Origin: DATNBT01 sp964579765
GTDB lineage: Bacteria; Acidobacteriota; Vicinamibacteria; Vicinamibacterales; CAVVIG01
Length of the DNA: 11,746 nucleotides
Direction of reading: 5' to 3'
Assembly (NCBI GenBank): GCA_964579765.1
Contig: CAZOIK010000333.1
Span: forward strand, 1-11,746
The translations under genes were made by a program, and so were the position numbers. Positions 6,547 through 11,746 of this stretch are shown here, one piece after another. A model generated the notes under the pieces. That model was not told the DNA's origin, did not search any database, and was given only the letters and a program-made list of their open reading frames with translations. How positions within the stretch are numbered: the first letter of the stretch is position 1; each line of letters starts with the position of its first letter.

Positions 6547-7649
6547 GCGACGCACAACCGATCGACAAACTCTTTCACGCGATGGTCGCCGCCGGCGCGT
6601 CGGACCTCCACCTGTGCTGCGGCTCGCCGCCTATCATCCGCAAGGACGGCCGGATGCAGCCGCTCGATCCGGCGATGGCGCCCCTCGAGCCGCGCGACTT
6701 CGTGCAGCTGCTCGCGCCAATCATGCCCGAGGCAAACCGCAAGGAGTTCAGCGAGCGCCACGACACGGACTTCGCGTACGAAATCCCGGATCTCGCGCGG
6801 TTCCGCGCCAACGCGTTCGCCGACCGCAAGGGTCCGGGCGCCGTGTTCCGCGTCATCCCGGCGAAGATCCTGACCGCCGAACAGCTCGGCCTGTCGGAGG
6901 CGATCCTGCAGCTCTGTCGGCTGAACAAGGGCCTCGTGCTCGTCACGGGCCCCACCGGCTCCGGCAAGTCGACGACGCTCTGCGCGATGATCGACTACAT
7001 CAACCGTACGCGCGACGACCATCTCATCGCGATCGAGGATCCGATCGAGTTCGTCCACCAGAATCAGAAGTGCCTGATCAACCAGCGCGAGGTGCGGACG
7101 CATACCAACTCGTTCAAAGACGCGCTCCGCGCCGCGCTACGTGAGGATCCGGACATCGTGCTCGTCGGCGAGATGCGCGATCTCGAGACGGTGGCGATCG
7201 CGATCGAGACCGCCGAAACGGGCCACCTCGTCTTCGGCACGCTGCACACGACGACGGCCGCGTCCACCGTGGACCGTATCATCGATCAGTTCCCGACCGA
7301 TCGTCAGTCGCAGATTCGCGTGATGCTGTCGGAGTCGCTGCGCGGCGTCATCGCGCAGAACCTGTGCCGCAAGATCGGCGGCGGCCGCGTCGCGGCGCTC
7401 GAGGTGCTGATCGTGAACCAGGCCGTCAGCAACCTGATTCGCGAGGGCAAGACGTTCCAGATTCCGTCGATCATGCAGGTCGGCAAGGCCGCGGGCATGG
7501 TCAGCCTCAACGACGCGCTGATGGATCTGGTGGCGAAGAAGGTCGTCGCGCCCGACGAAGCCTATTCAAAGGCGATCGACAAGACTGGGTTCGAGACGCT
7601 GCTCAAACGCGCGAACATCGCGTTCGACGCCAAAGCCGTCACCAAGTAG
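6543..7649 (+). CDS. pilT: Type IV pilus retraction ATPase, PilT family
   Basis: A 368-residue hexameric secretion-type ATPase that powers pilus disassembly for twitching motility at the inner-membrane base of the pilus. All hallmark motifs are present: N-terminal ASDLHL (18-24), Walker A GPTGSGKST (136-144), Asp box around DHLIAIEDPIEFVH (159-172), Walker B DIVLVGEMRD (204-213) and His box ETGHLVFGTLHT (225-236). The C-terminal AVSNLIREGK (294-303) corresponds to the AIRNLIRE motif that distinguishes PilT from the extension ATPase PilB and is needed for retraction. Length matches the family. The start is GTG, overlapping the previous gene by 4 bp. No other pilus gene lies in the window. A PilU-type paralogue is possible, but the motifs fit PilT better. 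Confidence 0.95.
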   Translation: MSDAQPIDKLFHAMVAAGASDLHLCCGSPPIIRKDGRMQPLDPAMAPLEPRDFVQLLAPIMPEANRKEFSERHDTDFAYEIPDLARFRANAFADRKGPGAVFRVIPAKILTAEQLGLSEAILQLCRLNKGLVLVTGPTGSGKSTTLCAMIDYINRTRDDHLIAIEDPIEFVHQNQKCLINQREVRTHTNSFKDALRAALREDPDIVLVGEMRDLETVAIAIETAETGHLVFGTLHTTTAASTVDRIIDQFPTDRQSQIRVMLSESLRGVIAQNLCRKIGGGRVAALEVLIVNQAVSNLIREGKTFQIPSIMQVGKAAGMVSLNDALMDLVAKKVVAPDEAYSKAIDKTGFETLLKRANIAFDAKAVTK

Positions 7650-7668
7650 TGCAGGCCTTAGGCCTGCA
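7650..7668. terminator. Perfect palindrome between convergent pilT and MFS genes
   Basis: TGCAGGCCT, one central T, then AGGCCTGCA: perfect 9-bp arms beginning at the base right after the pilT stop. The MFS gene ends at 7705 on the other strand, so the element could serve as a bidirectional transcript end. There is no T-tract, and the hairpin must open to a loop of at least 3 bases. Its sequence differs from the 3581 and 4627 repeats but has the same GC-rich intergenic style. Confidence 0.5.
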
Positions 7669-7704
7669 TGTCCGGCGAACCCGAAGCCGCACAACACCAG
7701 CAGG

Positions 7705-8955
7705 CTAGCCGGCCGCGACGGCGGCCGCCGCGCGGGGCACCCGGAACAGGACAGCGAAGATCCCCCACGCCACCAGCATCGTCAGGCCGGCGGCGAAAAC
7801 CGGCGCCTGCGGCGCGAAGGACGCCGCGAAGAACCCGCCCATGAGCGGCGGCAGCGACTGCGCGAGCGCCTGGATGCTCGAGCCGATGCCGAGGATCTCG
7901 CCCTGCACCTGCGGCGCCACCGACCGGCTGAGCAGCCCTCCCATGTTCGCGAGCGACAGACCGTTGAAGGTCGAGCTCACCGGCGCGATAAGAAACAGCC
8001 AGAGCGGCGTCGGCGCGGCGAGATAGAGGAACATCACCGCCGCGACGCCGAGCAGTGTCACCTTCAGCACCGGCGCTTCGGCAAAGCGCGCCGCGACGCG
8101 GGGCGTCGTGACAATCTGCGTGACGATCGCGCACACGCCGACCCAGGCGAAGAAGTTGCCGATGTTCGCCTCGTTGAAGTTGAAACGGTAAATGAGGAAC
8201 AGCCCGAAGAACGAGATGAAGAACCCGAAACCCATGTTGAAGAAGAACGAGGTGAGGAAGATCGTCCGCAGTTCCGGCATCGCGTAGGCGCGCGCGATGT
8301 TCTTGATGCCCTTGAAGAACTGCATCGGAAACTGGCGGATGTGCCGGTTGGTCTCCTGGTACTGCACGAGCACCTGCGTGGTGTTGGCCGCGGCGAGCAG
8401 CGCCGCGAACCAGAACGGCGTCGCGGCAGTGAACCACGACAGGACCGACGGATCGGCGAGCACGCCGCCGAGGAACGGGCCGACGATGAAGCCGACGCCG
8501 AAGGCGGCGCCAATGAGCCCGAAGTTCTTCGTCCGATCCTCCGGCTTCGTCACGTCGGCGATCGACGCCTGCGCGACCGACAGGTTACCGCCTGTGATGC
8601 CGTCCATCGCGCGCGCGAAGAACAGGAGCGGAATGTTCTTGATGACGATGCCCGTGGCGAAGAGCGCGTAGCCCAGCGCCGTGCCGGCGAGCGACAACGC
8701 GAGCACGGGTTTGCGCCCGTGGCGATCGGAGAGCTGTCCGAGCACCGGCGTCGCGAAGAACTGCATCACGGGATACACCGCAACGAGAAACCCGAACAGG
8801 ACGTAGCCCTGGCGCACGTCCATCTTTCCCGCCAGCAGGTAGTGCGGCGAGTTCGGGTTGCCGAGCAGCTGCGGCAGAATCGGCCCGAGAATGCCGATGC
8901 CGAGCGTGTCGATGAGAATCGTGAACAGGATGATCCAGATGGGGCTGCGCTTCAC
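7705..8955 (-). CDS. MFS transporter, TetA/multidrug (DHA1) type
   Basis: A 416-residue integral membrane protein with about 12 hydrophobic segments. It begins with GTG, and TM1 reads WIILFTILIDTLGIGILGP with the membrane Asp (D16) typical of TetA-like drug:proton antiporters. Motif A, GQLSDRHGRKP (73-83), lies in the loop between TM2 and TM3. Motif C, with its glycine pattern GLIGAAFGVGFIVGPFLGG (146-164), lies in TM5 and marks the antiporter group. The central loop (about 195-215) is charged. The sequence fits tetracycline-resistance-like exporters of soil bacteria, most of which have unknown substrates, so resistance should not be claimed. It diverges from the MetE-like gene with only 26 bp between the starts; minus-strand GATAAT at 8972-8967 is a possible -10 element, but only 11 bases from the start codon. 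Confidence 0.9.
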   Translation of the reverse strand: MKRSPIWIILFTILIDTLGIGILGPILPQLLGNPNSPHYLLAGKMDVRQGYVLFGFLVAVYPVMQFFATPVLGQLSDRHGRKPVLALSLAGTALGYALFATGIVIKNIPLLFFARAMDGITGGNLSVAQASIADVTKPEDRTKNFGLIGAAFGVGFIVGPFLGGVLADPSVLSWFTAATPFWFAALLAAANTTQVLVQYQETNRHIRQFPMQFFKGIKNIARAYAMPELRTIFLTSFFFNMGFGFFISFFGLFLIYRFNFNEANIGNFFAWVGVCAIVTQIVTTPRVAARFAEAPVLKVTLLGVAAVMFLYLAAPTPLWLFLIAPVSSTFNGLSLANMGGLLSRSVAPQVQGEILGIGSSIQALAQSLPPLMGGFFAASFAPQAPVFAAGLTMLVAWGIFAVLFRVPRAAAAVAAG

Positions 8956-8981
8956 GGTCGCGACGCATTATCTCATCTAGA

Positions 8982-10085
8982 ATGTCCGCCATGCGCGCGG
9001 ATCAGGTCGGCAGTCTTCTCCGCCCAGCGGATCTCCTCGCTGCACGCAGGGCGTACGCGGACAGCCAGATCGATCTCGTCGTTCTGCGTGCGAAGGAGGA
9101 TGACTCGATCCGCACAGCCGTCGCGCGCCAGCGCAACATCGGCCTCGACGTCCTCTCCGACGGCGAGATGCGGCGATCGTCGTGGCTCGCTGGCATGGCC
9201 GACGCCGTCAACGGCTTCCTTTCCGACAGCGTGACGCTCGAGTGGCACGGCCCTGGTGGCGGCGCGGAGCGGACACACGCGAAGATCGTCGGCGACAGAC
9301 TGCACAAGCACACGATGTTAACGGCTGACGAAGTGCCGTTCCTGAAGTCGCTCGTTGGCGCCGCGTCGCCGTTCAAGATCACGCTGCCGGCGCCATCCAA
9401 CTTCGTCCCGACAGGATTCAAGCCGGGCGTGACCGATCGGGTCTACGCGGACCGTGAGGCGCTTCTCGCCGATCTGGTGGCCGCCGTCCGCGACGAGATC
9501 GCGTGGCTGATTGCGGAAGGCGTGCGCTACATCCAACTCGACGCGCCGTTCTACTCGCATTACCTCGATCCGGACCGGCGCCGCGCGATGCGGGCGCTGG
9601 GGCGCGATCCCGACGCGGAGTTCGAGGCCGCTGTTGCCGGCGACAACGCCACGTTCGCCGGTCTCGATCGGAACGGCGTGACCATCGCCATTCATGTCTG
9701 CCGCGGCAACAACCGCAGCAGGTGGTACACGCAGGGTGGCTACGACGATATTGCGGAGAAGCTGTTCGCGCGCCTCGACGTCAACCGCTTCCTGCTCGAG
9801 TACGACACCGATCGCGCAGGGACGTTCGAGCCGCTGCGCCTCGTCCCGCGCGGCAAAGACGTCGTCCTCGGCCTGATCACGACGAAGACACCCGCGCTCG
9901 AGCGGGAGGACGATCTCTGCCGACGCATCGACGCCGCGTCGCGGTGCATGCCGCTCGAACGCCTCGCGCTCAGCCCGCAGTGCGGGTTCGCGTCGGTCGC
10001 TGACGGCAACCTGCTGTCCATCGACGATCAGTGGCGGAAGCTCGAGCTCGTCGTATCTACGGCCCGCAGGGTCTGGACGAGCTGA
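8982..10085 (+). CDS. MetE-type cobalamin-independent methyltransferase, stand-alone catalytic domain
   Basis: A 367-residue protein matching the C-terminal, zinc-bearing barrel of cobalamin-independent methionine synthase, without the N-terminal barrel of full-length MetE. The zinc ligands are visible: H238 and C240 in IHVCRGNNRS, E273 in LLEYDTDRAG and C334 in SPQCGFAS, in the order and approximate spacing of MetE. IQLDAPF (185-190) is the usual strand before the active-site acid. Short proteins of this type (YxjG/YxjH-like) are often annotated as 5-methyltetrahydropteroyltriglutamate-homocysteine methyltransferase, but several use other methyl donors or acceptors, so only methyl transfer to a zinc-bound thiol is inferred. 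ATG at 8982 is used; ATG at 8991 is also possible, and neither has a clear Shine-Dalgarno sequence. The end, WRKLELVVSTARRVW, is a normal family terminus, so the gene is complete. Confidence 0.88.
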   Translation: MSAMRADQVGSLLRPADLLAARRAYADSQIDLVVLRAKEDDSIRTAVARQRNIGLDVLSDGEMRRSSWLAGMADAVNGFLSDSVTLEWHGPGGGAERTHAKIVGDRLHKHTMLTADEVPFLKSLVGAASPFKITLPAPSNFVPTGFKPGVTDRVYADREALLADLVAAVRDEIAWLIAEGVRYIQLDAPFYSHYLDPDRRRAMRALGRDPDAEFEAAVAGDNATFAGLDRNGVTIAIHVCRGNNRSRWYTQGGYDDIAEKLFARLDVNRFLLEYDTDRAGTFEPLRLVPRGKDVVLGLITTKTPALEREDDLCRRIDAASRCMPLERLALSPQCGFASVADGNLLSIDDQWRKLELVVSTARRVWTS

Positions 10086-10087
10086 GC

Positions 10088-10258
10088 CGCCCGCCGTATC
10101 TGGTCGTCTCCGGCCGCTTCAGCCTGCTGGCGTTCGTCGGACGGTTCCTCGCGCCGACCCTGCTCGGCAATATCCTGGGCGGCGTCTCGCTCGTCGCCGC
10201 GGTGGCGCACGCGCAGTTCAATCCGGGAGAATCCGGAGCGACGATTGCATCTTCTTGA
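10088..10258 (+). pseudogene. C-terminal remnant of a formate/nitrite transporter (FNT) family gene
   Basis: Directly after the MetE-like stop, one frame encodes about 56 residues ending at a TGA. Residues encoded at about 10118-10225 read like the last membrane helix of FNT channels: FVGRFLAPTLLGNILGGVSL, then VAAVAHAQF. The P-T-L-L-G-N-I-x-G-G-V block followed by x-H-A-Q is characteristic of that end of the family as I know it. The other five helices of a roughly 270-residue FNT protein are absent. The frame runs back into the MetE-like gene in a different frame with no start of its own near the conserved part. It is therefore best read as a 5'-deleted relic. A short functional peptide with one helix cannot be excluded. 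Confidence 0.6.
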
Positions 10259-10264
10259 GATGCC

Positions 10265-11197
10265 ATGGGCATCCTGCGTGGTCTGCACGTCCCGATGGGC
10301 TGGCTGCAGATCCTCAAAAAGGTCGGCGTCTCGCTCTATGAGGACAACCTGCTCGGCTGGGCGGCCGAGCTCGCGTACTTCTCGTTCCTCGCGCTATTTC
10401 CCGCGTTGCTCTTCTTCGTGGCGCTGGCCGGCTACTTTCCCGTCCACGACCTGACGAGCAGCGTCGTGAACGCGCTCGCCGGCTTCGCGCCGTCGGACGT
10501 GATCGACATCGTCAAGACGCAGCTCACCCAGATTGCGCGACGGCCGCACACCGGTCTCCTGACGCTCGGCATCATCGGTGCAATCTGGAGCGCCTCCTCG
10601 GGCATGTCGTCCGCCATCAGCACGCTCGATCAGGTGTACCGAGTGCGCGATCGCCGCTCGTGGTGGCACGTCCGCGCGACCGCGATCGGCCTGACCGTCA
10701 CGCTCGCAGTATTCATCATCATCTCGTTCGCCCTCGTACTCGCCGGCCCGCCGCTCGCCGACAAGATCGCGCACGCGGCCGGGCTCGGTCCGCTGTTCAG
10801 CTGGACGTGGAAGATCGCGCAGTGGCCGGTCATCTTCGCGCTAGTGTCGTTCGGCGTGGCGATCGTCTACTACGTCGCGCCCGACGTGGCGCAGGACTGG
10901 ATCTGGCTGACGCCGGGCTCCATCTTCGCGACGCTGCTCTGGCTCGCGGTGTCGCTCGGCTTCCGCTGGTACGTCGTCGAGTTCGCGAACTACCAGGCGA
11001 CGTACGGCGCCATCGGAGGAGTCATCGTCGCGTTGACGTGGCTCTACGTCTCCGCGCTGGCGGTGCTCATGGGCGCGAAGATGAACGCGACGATCGAGCA
11101 CGCGTCGCCGATGGGCAAGGACCCCGGCGAGCACGCCGTCGGCGACCGCGAGCGTGGGTTCGCCGAACCCGTCCTGCCTCAGCGCAAATCGGCCTGA
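10265..11197 (+). CDS. YihY/BrkB family inner-membrane protein
   Basis: A 310-residue protein with six predicted membrane segments at about residues 36-58, 97-120, 138-162, 185-205, 213-236 and 248-272. The family signature regions are present: LGWAAELAYFSFLALFPALL near the N-terminus, IWSASSGMSSAISTLDQVY (107-125) and, near the end, ATYGAIGGVIVALTWLYVSA (245-264) followed by GAKMNA. Most family members have GAE[LIM]NA at that last position, so Lys272 replaces a normally conserved acidic residue. The family was once called ribonuclease BN or virulence factor BrkB; neither activity is supported by sequence, and the function is unknown. The C-terminal tail is hydrophilic and probably cytoplasmic. 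It begins with ATG 7 bp after the FNT remnant ends. Confidence 0.92.
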   Translation: MGILRGLHVPMGWLQILKKVGVSLYEDNLLGWAAELAYFSFLALFPALLFFVALAGYFPVHDLTSSVVNALAGFAPSDVIDIVKTQLTQIARRPHTGLLTLGIIGAIWSASSGMSSAISTLDQVYRVRDRRSWWHVRATAIGLTVTLAVFIIISFALVLAGPPLADKIAHAAGLGPLFSWTWKIAQWPVIFALVSFGVAIVYYVAPDVAQDWIWLTPGSIFATLLWLAVSLGFRWYVVEFANYQATYGAIGGVIVALTWLYVSALAVLMGAKMNATIEHASPMGKDPGEHAVGDRERGFAEPVLPQRKSA

Positions 11198-11290
11198 CGC
11201 CCTGCGCATCGGCCACGCACTCACATTCTCGGCAGCCGTCTTGTCAACGACCGCCCATCCGTTCGATCGCGGACACCCTGCCGCCCACGA

Positions 11291-11299
11291 AGGAGAGGG
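11291..11299 (+). promoter_or_regulatory. Ribosome-binding site of the catalase remnant
   Basis: AGGAGAGGG, with AGGAG ending 6 bases before ATG at 11302. The well-preserved site supports 11302 as the original start of the catalase gene. Confidence 0.6.
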
Positions 11300-11301
11300 C
11301 G

Positions 11302-11587
11302 ATGTATCACCAGGTGAAGAAGTTGATGTACACCGTCCGCGTTGACACGCCCGATCCGGTCTTCCGTGCGGGGACTGAACTGCAAGGACGCCGTGCGCAG
11401 GGATCTGCTGATGGACATCGGCACCGAGGAGCTGAGCCATCTCGAAGTAGTGGGCGCGCTCGCTCGCGTGCACCTCAAGCCGTCGAAGTTCGACCGTGAA
11501 GCCGCAGAGGCAGATCCCCTGGTCGCGATTGCGGGCGGCGGCGTGAACCTGTTCAACTCGCAGGACAATCCCTGCGGACGCTCATGA
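11302..11587 (+). pseudogene. Manganese catalase gene, internally deleted, frameshifted and truncated
   Basis: The start encodes MYHQVKKLMYTVRVDTPDPVF (split: MYHQVKKLMY, then TVRVDTPDPVF), the conserved beginning of a group of Mn-catalases. At about 11364 the homology jumps to another frame, continuing SVRGLNCKDAVRRD, then LLMDIGTEELSHLEVVGALA, HLKPSKFDREAAEADP and GGGVNLFNSQDNP, before a TGA at 11585. In family members I know, about 22 residues containing GGxxGE lie between these blocks, so roughly 65 bases are missing; the glutamate lost is a manganese ligand. The GTEELSH ligands remain. The last two-thirds of a roughly 220-300-residue protein, with the remaining ligands, is absent. As written, no active dimanganese catalase can be made. 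The fragment lies next to a poor-quality sequence end, so assembly error is a real alternative to true decay. Confidence 0.7.
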
Positions 11588-11746
11588 CGCAGGCGCGCAC
11601 GGGACAGCCGCCCGCGTCGCCGCGGCCGGTGTGCAAAGGGCGGACTCGCACTTCCAAGTAACGGAGTACGTCGGGGGGGGCCGGATAAGGGGGGCCACCA
11701 CCCCCGGCGCGCTCAACACCCCCCCAAATGTTGTAAATGGGGGGGC
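11588..11746. other. Gene-free tail with poly-G/poly-C runs, probable unreliable contig end
   Basis: No recognisable gene continues here. From about 11673 the sequence is dominated by homopolymers: eight G at 11673-11680, six G at 11689-11694, five C at 11701-11705, seven C at 11719-11725 and seven G at 11739-11745. Between the last two runs is an AT-rich 13-base stretch unlike the rest of the window. Runs of this kind are typical of low-quality read ends carried into an assembly. No continuing catalase reading frame could be followed past 11587. Confidence 0.6.

Noticed and set aside
6468..7103. Minus-strand frame of 211 residues over pilT
   Set aside because: It lies opposite the conserved PilT Walker and box motifs and has no recognisable domain; high-GC antisense frames of this size are expected.
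8341..9234. Plus-strand frame of 297 residues spanning the MFS start and the MetE-like start
   Set aside because: It runs antisense to the MFS coding region and then out of frame through the MetE-like gene, with a charged low-complexity composition and no motif.
10220..10240. Similarity between AATCCGGGAGAATCC here and ATTCCGGGAAAACCCC at 5971
   Set aside because: About 12 of 16 positions match; too short and imperfect in GC-rich DNA to call a repeat, and here it lies inside the transporter remnant frame.
11241..11269. TTGTCA at 11241-11246 as a -35 box for the catalase gene
   Set aside because: The position 17 bp downstream reads CGATCG, which is not a credible -10 hexamer.
10660..11499. 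Plus-strand frame of 279 residues that would fuse part of the YihY region to the catalase start
   Set aside because: The first part is an out-of-frame reading of YihY; only the residues after ATG 11302 resemble a real protein, and that start has its own ribosome-binding site.
1..11746. Defence island, CRISPR array, retron, phage or insertion sequence
   Set aside because: No spaced direct repeats, reverse transcriptase, nuclease, transposase or integrase motifs were found on either strand; the genes belong to ordinary cellular families.

Overview
The window is a GC-rich bacterial fragment with tightly packed genes and frequent GTG starts. The gene mix is a PilT-type pilus retraction ATPase, secreted SMP-30-like and metallo-beta-lactamase-fold proteins, a PepSY membrane protein, an M29 aminopeptidase, a YihY/BrkB membrane protein, a pirin and a DinB-fold protein. 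Together with short GC-rich intergenic hairpins, this is most like a soil Acidobacteriota lineage (Vicinamibacteria-like). That placement rests on gene content and base composition only. No RNA genes, CRISPR arrays, insertion sequences or phage genes were seen.

Layout. Positions 1-1354 (+): the 3' part of a pirin gene overlapping a DinB-fold gene, followed by a terminator-like hairpin. Positions 1413-5952 (-): four genes read leftwards, M29 aminopeptidase, secreted MBL-fold hydrolase, PepSY membrane protein and secreted SMP-30-like beta-propeller. Two of the gaps in this block carry copies of the same short hairpin. Positions 6052-7649 (+): a small protein built from two copies of one domain, overlapping pilT by 4 bp. 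Positions 7705-8955 (-): a TetA-like MFS transporter, convergent with pilT across a perfect palindrome. Positions 8982-11197 (+): a stand-alone MetE-type methyltransferase, a C-terminal remnant that looks like a formate/nitrite transporter, and a YihY/BrkB membrane protein. Positions 11302-11587 (+): a manganese catalase gene with an internal out-of-frame deletion and an early stop. The last ~90 bases are poly-G and poly-C rich and look like an unreliable contig end.

How the genes relate. The clearest functional unit is the duplicated-domain protein with PilT, because the stop of one overlaps the start of the other. Pirin and DinB also overlap and are probably translated together. The other genes look like independent housekeeping or accessory functions. 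I found no convincing new multi-gene system. The most useful observations are the internal duplication upstream of pilT, the transporter remnant, the broken catalase (whose reality depends on contig-end quality), the repeated intergenic hairpin, and two start codons that internal ribosome-binding sites place downstream of the longest reading frame.
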